Shown here in pieces: positions 37,683 through 47,000 of a stretch of 64,000 nt of DNA (position 1 is its first letter; every line of letters starts with the position of its first letter). Below the pieces are notes generated by a model. That model had not been told where the DNA came from and did no database searches. It saw only the letters and a list, made by a program, of their open reading frames with translations. Origin of the DNA: Flammeovirga pectinis. GTDB lineage: Bacteria > Bacteroidota > Bacteroidia > Cytophagales > Flammeovirgaceae. The stretch covers positions 687,501-751,500 of the forward strand of contig NZ_CP034563.1 of the NCBI RefSeq assembly GCF_003970675.1, read 5' to 3'. The position numbers and the translations under genes are program-made.

Positions 37683-38549
37683 TTATGATATTCCTTCTTT
37701 CATTCTTCCTTTTCTTATAATTTTTTTACTTTCTTTTCCTTTAATAATTCCTCTTTTATCATCAATCCAAACAATTGCTCCAGTTGGGCAACGTTGAATG
37801 GGATCTATAGTTTTATGGTTTTGTTGATAATCCACAGTAGGTAAATTATTAATAAGTTCTATGAGGTTACCTTCTGCATCCATGGCACATTTGCCACAGG
37901 CTGTACAACCAACTTGGCAATCCTCAAGAACATCATCTCCATGATCTAAGTTTTTGCAGTTTACCCAAAGTTTATGACTTATTGGTGTAATAGAAAAGAG
38001 CCATTTCGGACAAGCTTCTACACAGTCTCCGCAACCAGTACATTTATCAACATCTACTTCTGGTAGTCCATTTGCGTTGAGTTGAATAGCATCAAAATCA
38101 CAAGAAACTTCACAATCTCCCAATCCTAAACACCCCCAAAAACAACCCCTTTCTCCTCCAGAAATTAAGGAAGATGCCTGACAGGTTTTCATACCTTGGT
38201 ATTTTGCTCTACTTATTGCAACATTAGTACCGCCACCACAAGCTAAACGGGCAACTCTTTTTTCTTCACTTCCAGGGTCTACCCCTAAGTAAGTGGCTAT
38301 ATTATTTTGACCTTCTTCTGTATTTACTGAACACTTTCCGGGTAGAACACTACCACCTACAACTGCTTCTGCAAAAGGCCGACAACCAGGAAAACCACAC
38401 GCTCCACAATTTGCTTGTGGTAGTAATCCGTTTACTACATCTATTCTGGGGTCTTCGTAAACGTAGAGTTTTTTGTTGGCGACAATTAGCATAAGAGCAA
38501 GTAGTAGTGTGAGTCCACCGAGTGCTGATAGTGCTATAATTATTGTCAT
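37683..38549 (-). CDS. rnfB: Rnf complex subunit B, iron-sulfur protein
   Basis: 288 residues. An N-terminal membrane helix (about 3-24) is followed by the RnfB 4Fe-4S motif C48-x2-C51-x4-C56 (NCGACGFPGC) with a further Cys in LPGKCS. Then come several ferredoxin-like Cys groups: CFWGCLGLGDCEVSC, CTGCGDCVEACP and CQVGCTACGKC with RCPTGAI. RnfB accepts electrons from reduced ferredoxin at the membrane. It is the last gene of the locus, separated from the ferredoxin-NADP reductase gene by 159 nt instead of following rnfA as in standard rnfCDGEAB operons. Confidence 0.93.
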   Translation of the reverse strand: MTIIIALSALGGLTLLLALMLIVANKKLYVYEDPRIDVVNGLLPQANCGACGFPGCRPFAEAVVGGSVLPGKCSVNTEEGQNNIATYLGVDPGSEEKRVARLACGGGTNVAISRAKYQGMKTCQASSLISGGERGCFWGCLGLGDCEVSCDFDAIQLNANGLPEVDVDKCTGCGDCVEACPKWLFSITPISHKLWVNCKNLDHGDDVLEDCQVGCTACGKCAMDAEGNLIELINNLPTVDYQQNHKTIDPIQRCPTGAIVWIDDKRGIIKGKESKKIIRKGRMKEGIS

Positions 38550-38708
38550 GTTCTTTTCTTTAAAAATTTAATATCTTTTTACCAAAAGAAGAGTATGACC
38601 TCTTTTTTTTAAGCTGAAAAATGAAGAAAAAGCAAATTACTGATAATCACTTAGGAGCGTTCATAATCAATAATTTTGCTTTAATCTTCATAATATTATT
38701 TCAGCTGA

Positions 38709-39566
38709 TTAATAAATTACTTCAGCCCATTTATGACCAGCAATTAACTCTGCTTTTCTAACTAACCAAGCATCTTCTGAACCAAGAATCGTAGAAAATG
38801 CTTTATCTAAGTTTACGCGTACTTTTTCATGACCAGCTACATAGATATAGGTGTTGTTTTGCATCAACATATCGTGCAATTCATGTTCTTTGGCCTCAAT
38901 AGCGACATCTAATGCAACAGTGTCTGTCCATTCGGGTCTACTACTAACTGCCTTCATTGCCTCAAAAGTACTTTCATTGTAGTAGTTTGTAAGGTCGTTA
39001 TTTTCATCATTCATATAAGGCATTTCCATACCAGTTCTTGCACCGTAAAATAAGCGAACTTGCCCTTTCCAATCGTGTACTTCTTCGTAGATATGTTTTA
39101 CAAAAGCTCTAAAAGGAGCAATACCAGTTCCCATACCAATTAAAATTAAATTAGCGTTATGGTCTTTTGGTAATTGGAAAGCTAAATCAAATGGCCCAGT
39201 AATAGTGATAGCATCACATACTTTACGATCGCATAAAAAATTAGACCCAATCCCTCTGTAACGTTCTCCACTAAAATCATCTATGTAAGCACATCTTTTC
39301 ACTAATAAAGTAATACGGGTTTTACCATTTACTTTTTCTGGAATATCAGCAACACTATATAAACGATGGTGCTTATTTTGTCCAAACTCTCCCTTTATGT
39401 CTACCAAAACACCAAAACTCTGATTTACTTTACATTCAAAAGAAGGGTCATCAATTTCTAAAACCATCTCTCTTATTTCTTCAGTATTCCTTGGTGTTAA
39501 GCGCGTAGTTCTAATTACTCTTGCTTTGTACTGAATATCTGTTTTATAATCTGCTAAATGTGACAT
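38709..39566 (-). CDS. Plant-type ferredoxin-NADP(H) reductase
   Basis: 285 residues, soluble. The FAD motif is R68-L-Y-S71 (HRLYSVAD), the second flavin segment is GIGSNFLCD, and the NADP-binding loop is GMGTGIAPFRAF from G144, followed by LFYGART. The C-terminus AGHKWAEVIY ends in the aromatic residue that stacks on FAD in plastidic-type FNRs. The enzyme would move electrons between ferredoxin and NADP(H). It lies inside the rnf locus, after rnfA and the small Cys-rich gene and before rnfB, which suggests that it draws on the same ferredoxin pool as the PFOR. Direction of flow cannot be told. Confidence 0.88.
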   Translation of the reverse strand: MSHLADYKTDIQYKARVIRTTRLTPRNTEEIREMVLEIDDPSFECKVNQSFGVLVDIKGEFGQNKHHRLYSVADIPEKVNGKTRITLLVKRCAYIDDFSGERYRGIGSNFLCDRKVCDAITITGPFDLAFQLPKDHNANLILIGMGTGIAPFRAFVKHIYEEVHDWKGQVRLFYGARTGMEMPYMNDENNDLTNYYNESTFEAMKAVSSRPEWTDTVALDVAIEAKEHELHDMLMQNNTYIYVAGHEKVRVNLDKAFSTILGSEDAWLVRKAELIAGHKWAEVIY

Positions 39567-39596
39567 TGTATTATAATTTATTTTATGAATTGGATT

Positions 39597-39797
39597 TTAA
39601 AGATTTGCAGTTTTAATCTGCTTTTTACAGACATTACCACAGTTGCATTTGCCGCATTTACTTCTATCTCCTAGAGCATCGGTATTTTGTGTCTGATCGG
39701 AAAATACCTTTTTCCATATGCTCTGAATTACTACCCATGCAACCATCAGTAAGACAATTGCACAGCTACCAATTAGATAAGAGGTAATGCTATCCAC
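39597..39797 (-). CDS. Small Cys-rich single-pass membrane protein
   Basis: 66 residues. One membrane helix (about 7-28, YLIGSCAIVLLMVAWVVIQSIW) is followed by a short tail with four clustered cysteines: KCGKCNCGNVC. It resembles the FeoB-associated Cys-rich membrane proteins and could hold a metal or iron-sulfur cluster at the membrane surface. Its start overlaps the end of rnfA by 8 nt and the reductase gene follows after 30 nt, so it is co-expressed with the electron-transfer module. A role in it is inferred from position only. Confidence 0.75.
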   Translation of the reverse strand: MDSITSYLIGSCAIVLLMVAWVVIQSIWKKVFSDQTQNTDALGDRSKCGKCNCGNVCKKQIKTANL

Positions 39798-40371
39798 CTA
39801 AACCAGAAAACCCCATAAATGAGAGCGATAATACACCTCCGATCAGTAAGGTAATTACCGTTCCTTTTACCACTTTGGGCACTTCTGCAAATTCTAATTG
39901 TTCTCTTAACCCTGCCATCAACATTAAGGCAATAGTAAAACCTACTCCAGCGCCTAAGGCAAAAACGAAACCTTCTATAAGTCCATAACCTTTGTTGGTT
40001 TGGAAAAGTACCAACCCTAAAATTGCACAGTTAGTGGTTATAAGTGGTAAGAAAATACCTAATGCTCTAAATAGGGCAGGGCTCATTTTCTTCACAATCA
40101 TTTCTACCAATTGTACTGTTGAGGCAATGACCACGATATAGCTAATAAGTTGTAAATAAGGTGCATCTATGGCTGTCAATAAACTATTGATTCCAAAGGC
40201 ACAAACAGAACTAATTAGCATTACAAATGTTACAGCACCACCCATTTTTGTAGCCGTATCCATTTTACCTGATACGCCTAAAAAGGGGCAAATACCTAAG
40301 AAATAGGCCAACACAAAGTTGTTGATCAAACAGGCATTAATAAAGATATTCCATAATGATTCTTGATTCAT
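39790..40371 (-). CDS. rnfA: Rnf complex subunit A, integral membrane
   Basis: 193 residues with six hydrophobic helices. Family motifs: NNFVLAYFLGICPFLGVSG at the N-terminus, the mid-protein ITTNCAILGLVLF, and GVGFTIALMLMAGLREQLE. The Cys in NCAIL and the one in LGICPF are the conserved pair expected to hold an intramembrane iron-sulfur cluster with RnfE. It overlaps rnfE by 4 nt and the next small gene by 8 nt. Confidence 0.95.
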   Translation of the reverse strand: MNQESLWNIFINACLINNFVLAYFLGICPFLGVSGKMDTATKMGGAVTFVMLISSVCAFGINSLLTAIDAPYLQLISYIVVIASTVQLVEMIVKKMSPALFRALGIFLPLITTNCAILGLVLFQTNKGYGLIEGFVFALGAGVGFTIALMLMAGLREQLEFAEVPKVVKGTVITLLIGGVLSLSFMGFSGLGG

Positions 40372-41027
40372 GATGTTGATTTTTTTGTTTTGATGATATT
40401 AAATAATAACAACCAAAATGCCAGTGTAAAAAAGCCTCCTGCAGGTAAGATCATCACAATCCACTCCTGAAATCCTTCTGCAAATATTTCTATTCCGAAG
40501 ATGCTTCTACTACCTAACAATTCTCTCACAACACCCAAGCATAAAAGTCCGAATGTAAATCCTAACCCCATTCCTAAGGCATCTAGAACAGATTTTCCAA
40601 TGGTATTTTTTGAGGCAAAAGCTTCTGCTCTACTCAAAATCAAACAGTTCACTACTATAAGCGAAATGAATGCACCTAAACTTTTATGTAACTCTACACT
40701 AATTGCCTGAATCACATAATCTGTTACGGTTACAAAGGTGGCAATTATTAAAATGTAGGAGGATATACGTACTTGTTTTGGAATGAAATTTCTGAGTAAT
40801 GATATCAGAATATTCGACATCAATAATACAAAGGAAGTGGCTAAACCCATTGCCAAAGCATTTGATGAAGTATTCGTAACAGCAAGTACTGGGCACATTC
40901 CTAAGACCTGTACAAAAACAGGGTTTTCCTTCCATAAGCCTTTTATAAACTCATTGGTAGACTGACTCTGATTTAACCTGTCGGAAAAGCTGCCCTTTTT
41001 ATTTTTATCTCTAAGTTGCTGTACCAT
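40368..41027 (-). CDS. rnfE: Rnf complex subunit E, integral membrane
   Basis: 219 residues from the Met at 41027, which starts just after the rnfG stop; an upstream Met at 41054 would overlap rnfG and adds a poorly supported tail. Motifs: ENPVFVQVLGMCPVLAVTNTSSNALAMG and VVNCLILSRAEAFASKN, with the two conserved Cys, and GLGFTFGLLCLGVVREL. It pairs with RnfA in the membrane core. The N-terminal 20 residues are basic and cytoplasmic. Confidence 0.93.
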   Translation of the reverse strand: MVQQLRDKNKKGSFSDRLNQSQSTNEFIKGLWKENPVFVQVLGMCPVLAVTNTSSNALAMGLATSFVLLMSNILISLLRNFIPKQVRISSYILIIATFVTVTDYVIQAISVELHKSLGAFISLIVVNCLILSRAEAFASKNTIGKSVLDALGMGLGFTFGLLCLGVVRELLGSRSIFGIEIFAEGFQEWIVMILPAGGFFTLAFWLLLFNIIKTKKSTS

Positions 41028-41028
41028 C

Positions 41029-41721
41029 TTATTCTTGTTTTGTGTGTAAAACAAATGCTTCCTTATTTTTATAAATAAACGGTAGCATAACTTCTGTACT
41101 GTTTCTTAGAATATCACCAATGGCACGAGAAGAAATTGTTGCTCCTGTTATTCCATCAATTTCCCAAGCATTGGTTTTCTCTCCGCTTTTTGTAGTAGTA
41201 ATCTTATTTTTAAGAGTTGATAAATCGTCTGTTAAGGTGGCATCCATTGCTGAAAAATTGGCAAGAAAATCAGGGTCTTTTTCAATCTTATCACCTAAAC
41301 CGGGAGTCTCTTTACTTTCTAGTACATAGAAACCTACAATTTGTTGTTTATCGAAACTATATCCATACAATACACTGATAATATCTGCATACCCTTGTCC
41401 TTTTCCATTTATGGCAACACCTACTAATTCATTAGAATCATTGTAACCAGCATAAACTACTTCTTTTACCTTTTTTTGATTACTAACTGGCTCAAAAGTA
41501 CCCTCTACAAAATGGAATGCTTTCGTTTTAGTAATTCCTGGAATCACTTTAAAAATGGCTTCTTCTAATGCCGCTTGTTTAAGCTGAGCAATACGAGGCT
41601 TTGTGGTTTCATAGGTAACAACAATCAGTAGAGCACATAAAATACCGATTCCCACCATGGCTTGAAGCATTTTTAAGCTACTAGTTTCTTCTATTACTGG
41701 AGCTTCTTTTATTGTACTCAT
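41029..41721 (-). CDS. rnfG: Rnf complex subunit G, FMN-bearing
   Basis: 230 residues. One N-terminal membrane helix (about 17-40), then a periplasmic flavin domain. The flavinylation motif DGITGATISS gives T195 as the expected site for FMN attached by ApbE. Conserved KETPGLGDKI precedes it. It overlaps rnfD by 4 nt. No apbE gene is in the window, so the flavin transferase must lie elsewhere. Confidence 0.94.
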   Translation of the reverse strand: MSTIKEAPVIEETSSLKMLQAMVGIGILCALLIVVTYETTKPRIAQLKQAALEEAIFKVIPGITKTKAFHFVEGTFEPVSNQKKVKEVVYAGYNDSNELVGVAINGKGQGYADIISVLYGYSFDKQQIVGFYVLESKETPGLGDKIEKDPDFLANFSAMDATLTDDLSTLKNKITTTKSGEKTNAWEIDGITGATISSRAIGDILRNSTEVMLPFIYKNKEAFVLHTKQE

Positions 41722-42734
41722 GTTTTCTTACGTTTTGATGTTCCGTAAACTCTCGGCTTAACAAAATTATCAATCTGTGGTGCAATGGCATTTCCTAACA
41801 GAATAGCGTACATTACACCTTCTGGAAGTCCACCCCAAACACGAATTACGACAATCAATATGCCTATAAATATGCCATAAATCCATACACCAATAGATGT
41901 AAGCGGTGAGCCTACCATATCCGTTGCCATAAAAAATGCACCGAGTAATAAACCTCCAGAAAATACCATAAATAATGGGTTTGGATACAGAGTAGGATCT
42001 ATACTGAAAAGGATACCACTTAACACGATTACCGTTCCAACTATAGCAGTAGGGATACGCCAATTGGCCATTTTTTTACTGATAAGGTATATTCCTCCAA
42101 GTATAATTATCACACCGCACGTCTCTCCAGTCGAACCACCTGTTAGTCCAAACATTAATTCTGATGTAGGGGCAGTAATATGATCAAACTTAAAAGCAGA
42201 AAGAGGTGTAGCACCAGATGTACCATCAAAAATTGGCTGCATAAAAGGAAGTGCCAATACCGATGAAGCTATTTCTGTAAAACGGTTTCCTTGAAAAGCC
42301 TCATACCAAGTGGTAATAGCAACAGGAAAAGCAGCTTGTAATACAGCTCTTCCGACTAAAGCAGGGTTAAAAACATTATACCCTAATCCACCAAATAAAA
42401 ATTTACCTAATCCAATTGCAATTACACCTCCGCAGAAAGCCATCCATAAAGGGAAAATGGGAGGAAGGGTCAAGCCTAAAAGTAGGCCAGTAATTACGGC
42501 AGACCAATCGTTTACAGTTGTCTCCTTATTCGATAATTTACATAAAATATGTTCGGTAAATACACAAGAAATAACAGATGTAATGAGTACCAAAAAGGCA
42601 CTTAAACCAAAGGCATATACAGCAAAACCAGCAGAAGGAAGTAATGCATAGACCACGTTTTTCATAATTACATCGGTACTGTTGCCTTTTGTAATATGAG
42701 GTGATGTACTAATATTTAATGTTTTATTTAACAT
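41718..42734 (-). CDS. rnfD: Rnf complex subunit D, FMN-bearing membrane protein
   Basis: 338 residues from the Met at 42734 (LNKTLNISTSPHITKG is the family's N-terminus); the Met at 42836 is buried in rnfC. About eight or nine membrane helices are seen. The flavinylation motif GTSGATPLSAFK gives T176 as the FMN site. Conserved NVFNPALVGRAVL and ATDMVGSPLTSIG are present. It overlaps rnfC by 11 nt and rnfG by 4 nt, so tight coupling is clear. Confidence 0.95.
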   Translation of the reverse strand: MLNKTLNISTSPHITKGNSTDVIMKNVVYALLPSAGFAVYAFGLSAFLVLITSVISCVFTEHILCKLSNKETTVNDWSAVITGLLLGLTLPPIFPLWMAFCGGVIAIGLGKFLFGGLGYNVFNPALVGRAVLQAAFPVAITTWYEAFQGNRFTEIASSVLALPFMQPIFDGTSGATPLSAFKFDHITAPTSELMFGLTGGSTGETCGVIIILGGIYLISKKMANWRIPTAIVGTVIVLSGILFSIDPTLYPNPLFMVFSGGLLLGAFFMATDMVGSPLTSIGVWIYGIFIGILIVVIRVWGGLPEGVMYAILLGNAIAPQIDNFVKPRVYGTSKRKKT

Positions 42735-44085
42735 GGGCAGTGGCTTTACGTTTTCTAACAATAGCTTTTGATAACCTAAAATACTGAACCAATGGAATGT
42801 GTGATGGGCACACAAAAGAACAGGAGCCACACTCAAAACAATCCATTAAATTCTGTTCTTCAGCCATTTTATCATACGCTTTGAACTTTGCAAGAATCCA
42901 CATTTTAGAGGGGTTTAACGATAACGGACAAGCATCTACACAAGCACCACATTTAATGCAAGGGAACACTTTTTCTGTCGTTTTTACATCCTTGTCTGTA
43001 AATACCACAATACCAGATGTTCCTTTAGTAATAGAAATATCTAGGTTGGATACCGCCATACCCATCATTGGACCACCTAGATACACTTCAGAAATATTAT
43101 CTTCTAGGCCCACCTCATCCAATACATAACGGAGAGGTGTTCCCATTGGAATGAAATAATTCCCTTTCTTCTTTACACCTGGTCCTGTGATAGTAACCAC
43201 ACGTTCCTGAATTCCCCAACCATGAGGAAGCAAGCGGCCAATTTCTGCAGTTGTTGCTACATTCACTACAACAGCTTTTACATCAATTGGTAAGCCACCC
43301 GAGGGAACTTCAATCCCTAGACAAGAAGTGATCAGCATTTTTTCTGAGCCCTGCGGATATTTTACCGGAACAACTTGTACTGTAATTGGACTATTTTCTG
43401 GAAGTAATGTTTTTAGATGTTCAGCAGCATCAACTTTATTTCCTTCAATACCAATTATACAACGTTTTGCACCTGTAGCTTTTAGCAAGTAATTGATACC
43501 TGTAACGACATCCTTTCCTTGTTCTAGCATTACCCTGTGGTCTGTTGTAAGGTACGGTTCGCACTCAATACCATTAATCAACAAGACTTCACATTCTTTA
43601 TCTTCGGGTACTTTTAATTTTACATGTGTGGGAAAAGCAGCTCCACCAAGTCCTACAATACCAGCTTCTTGAATACCCTTTAAAATTTCTTCTTTCGTTG
43701 CTGTTGCTAGAAGAATAGGGGAACCTTCCGCTATTTCCTGACCGGAAAAAGGGAAGGCTTCCAAGTAAATCCCCGGTGACATTTTACCGCCTACAGTTGG
43801 AACATTCCCGATTTTACGAATGATCCCTGAGACTGGTGCATGCACTGGAACTGATACATAACCACTTGATTTGGCTAGCAATTGCCCACGCACAACTTCT
43901 TGACCCTCTCGAACAATTATTTCCGAAGGAGCACCAATGTGTTGTGCCATGGGAATAATGAGCACTGGAGCAAAAGAAAACTGTCTGATCCGTAGATCTT
44001 TTGTGTCATCTTTATACTCCGGTGGATGAATCCCATGTTTGAATGTATTCTTTTGAATAGTCAACATTTTCATGGTTTTGCTCAT
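42724..44085 (-). CDS. rnfC: Rnf complex subunit C, NADH/ferredoxin iron-sulfur subunit
   Basis: 453 residues. The N-terminus FKHGIHPPEYKDDTK is typical, as are VPVHAPVSGIIRKIG, GIVGLGGAAFPTHVKL (flavin/NADH region) and LLINGIECEPYLTTDHR. Two 4Fe-4S motifs sit near the end: C376 in PCIKCGACVDACPLSL and C416 in CFECGSCSFVCPSHIP. RnfC is the soluble entry point facing NAD(H). Its start overlaps the stop of the oxidoreductase gene. The length is that of the common 440-460-residue form without the long repeats seen in some proteobacteria. Confidence 0.95.
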   Translation of the reverse strand: MSKTMKMLTIQKNTFKHGIHPPEYKDDTKDLRIRQFSFAPVLIIPMAQHIGAPSEIIVREGQEVVRGQLLAKSSGYVSVPVHAPVSGIIRKIGNVPTVGGKMSPGIYLEAFPFSGQEIAEGSPILLATATKEEILKGIQEAGIVGLGGAAFPTHVKLKVPEDKECEVLLINGIECEPYLTTDHRVMLEQGKDVVTGINYLLKATGAKRCIIGIEGNKVDAAEHLKTLLPENSPITVQVVPVKYPQGSEKMLITSCLGIEVPSGGLPIDVKAVVVNVATTAEIGRLLPHGWGIQERVVTITGPGVKKKGNYFIPMGTPLRYVLDEVGLEDNISEVYLGGPMMGMAVSNLDISITKGTSGIVVFTDKDVKTTEKVFPCIKCGACVDACPLSLNPSKMWILAKFKAYDKMAEEQNLMDCFECGSCSFVCPSHIPLVQYFRLSKAIVRKRKATAHVK

Positions 44086-47000
44086 TAATTATATTTCTCT
44101 CCTCTTTTGATTAACTTATCGATGTTCTTTTCAGACATATTTTTAGGTAAACCTGGGTGCAACACCCCTGCAGTACACTTTTCTGCTGCCTTTACTACAT
44201 CTTGATAAGTACCTCCGTCCGAGTTTTTTACAAATGCTTTTTTATCTGAATTGTAAGCAAATATTTTATTATTGATTTTGATACATTCATCACAACCACT
44301 ACAATCTTCGGTTTCTATCCAAGGTGCCATGTAGTTTTCATTTGGGGCAACTTGCGTAGCACTTTCTGTAGTAACTGATATACCCGAAGGCTGAACCAAA
44401 TCTACTAAACTACCACCGTCACCACCAGCAAGTTTCATTAAACCTTGAGCAATATTACCTACAACTTCTGCACGGATTTTCTCTTCTATATTTACTTCCG
44501 GTTCCTCTTTAATACCTGCTAAACCTTTAAGCATAATCCAGAAATCACGTCTTTCTTCGCAAGAGAGTACCATTGGTTCTGCACAAAGAACTCTTGTTAA
44601 ATGCTGTTTTCTATCTACTGCCCAAACAAAAGGGAAGAGACCTTCTCTTTCATCAGCATCCATGTTTAAGAACTCTGCAATTGGCACCATATTTTCGTTC
44701 CAAGCATCACGAGGTACTTTACGAAAGTGCTTTCTAAACCTTGCTTCTGTTAGTGCAAAATCAGCAAATGTCATTTCTAAATCCATTGCTTTTTCTACAC
44801 CATTATCTATATATTTTAATTGGTAAGATGGCCAATCTTTTTCCATGTCTGGGTTACCACTTAAATCGAAGTTTTCTTCTGTGGTTTTCCCATTTTCTGG
44901 ATTGTATTTAAAAATAGGATACGTGCGAGATTCTACAGCCATTTTAGCTTGATGTGCACCCAAATCATCGGCAACACCATGTTCAGGCTGACAGGTTGTA
45001 TACAGGTTGAATAGGGCAGGGCGTTTGGCCATTAATCCATCTATAAAACCCTCTATCATCTGCGTAGTATTTGATAAAGTTCCTTGTAAAACATACGTAT
45101 TACGGTGAGCCATTGCTAACAATCCAATCTCTTTTCGAGGTTCTGCTTTTCCTTTCCAAACCTTGCCGTATTGCGCCATATCAGATACTTGCCCAATAAA
45201 CCCAGATGTACAGGCTTGTCCACCAGTGTTAGAATACACTTGAGTATCTACAACAATTACTTTTATCGGTTTACCCGAAGCCATCATTCTAGATAAATTT
45301 TGAAAACCGATATCATACATAGAACCATCTCCACCAAGCGCAACAACAGGAGGACATAAATGCCATTCTTCATCTGTAAATTGTTCCCAAGTAAAATAGG
45401 TAAAGAAATCATCATGTTCTGATGTGTTGTAGTCTCCACTAAGCTCTAATTCAGCTTTACGAATTGTTCTAAAACTATCCGCCATCTTAGACATGTGTCC
45501 TTCAAAAATACCCATAGCCAAAGAGGTGGAGTCTTGGAATAAATGGTTGGCCCAAGGGAATGGATATGGGTTATATGGATACGTACTACCCCAAACAGAA
45601 GTACATCCTGTTGCATTGGTCATCCCCATATTTGCACGTCCATCTCCAGTAGTTCCGCTAGTATATCTCCATTTTAATTGCTTTAATTGTGCAATAAGTT
45701 GAGAGGTATTTCTTAACCATTCCTGATCAATCGGTTCGCTACCTTTTTCTTGTTCAATTCTACTTGTAATTTCAGCCATTGTCAGATCGCTATCTTGCAT
45801 TTCTGCAACAATCTTAGACATCATGTCGGCATCACTTAAATTGACGGTATCCATCAATTTAACTTGTAGATGACGTTCCATTTTTACAATCAGCTCATCA
45901 AGATAGTTAATGTGCTTCTCAATTCTTGGCATCATTAAAGATTGAACTGTTGCTGTAAATAAATGGACAACAGTTTTCTCTGAACAACCTAAACAAGCAC
46001 CATCGCCAGAGGCAAATTTACCATACGCTTCTTTGTTTAATAGAAGTGTTTCTAAAGGGCCAATTTTTTCTTCGAGGTCATCTATTCTATTGTACTTTTC
46101 TGGAGTATTTGGCAATTCTTCCCATAAGTCCCATTCGCTTCTCAATTTGGCAACAGAACCTTCAGTTTGTATAACAGTTTTTAAAGCATTGTCATCACAA
46201 ACTTCTATACATTCCATACAACCTTTACAAGTTGCTGGGTTTAATGTAATACTAAATAAACCTCCACTTCCTTTTTCTTTTTTCTCATTTAGATGATAAT
46301 AAGGACGTGTAAGTGCGAATTTGAAATCACCTAATTCCTCCTTAAACCAGAGCAACTCTTGTTTTAATTGTTCCGAAGTATTTTCATCTTCAACTGTTTG
46401 ATGAATCACTTCATGAATATGTTCATTTACGGAAATACCTTTGTTCTGTTCTCCATCAAAAAGAGTTCTGATTTTACTTTCCATCTTACGAGTAGCCTTC
46501 GGAAGTTCCTCCACTTTTATATGGTTTTTCTTCACTCTATTTACTACTGTTTCAAGCACATCTTTTAGCTCAGAAACCAACCCAGGTAAAGCAGTATCAG
46601 GGCAAACGGAATAACAATTGCCACAGGCAGTACAATTATCAGGTACCCATTCAGGATGCTCAAAACGAATACCCGTCATGTCTCTAAAAAGAGAAGTTGT
46701 GGCAGGCATTACCGACATGCCAATAAATGGATCAGTAAGGTTATCGTTACCTTGTCCTGTCTGGTAGAAATTACCCGTTTGTTCCCAGAAACGATGTACA
46801 TCACTAAGTTTTGATTCAGAAACAGGACGTTCCTTCATCATTTTAGGTACTTTAAGTACCATACCTTCTTTACCATTAGAAGTACCTAAAACTTTATTTG
46901 TAATCTCATGAACCTCAGTAAATCCACGTTTTACAACACGCATATTATCATCTACTACACGCTGTCCTTTTCCTCCGAATTTATATTGTAATTGGTCTTC

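Noticed and set aside
42735-42836. Upstream start for rnfD
   Set aside because: The added 34 residues lie within the rnfC coding region in another frame and are absent from the RnfD family.
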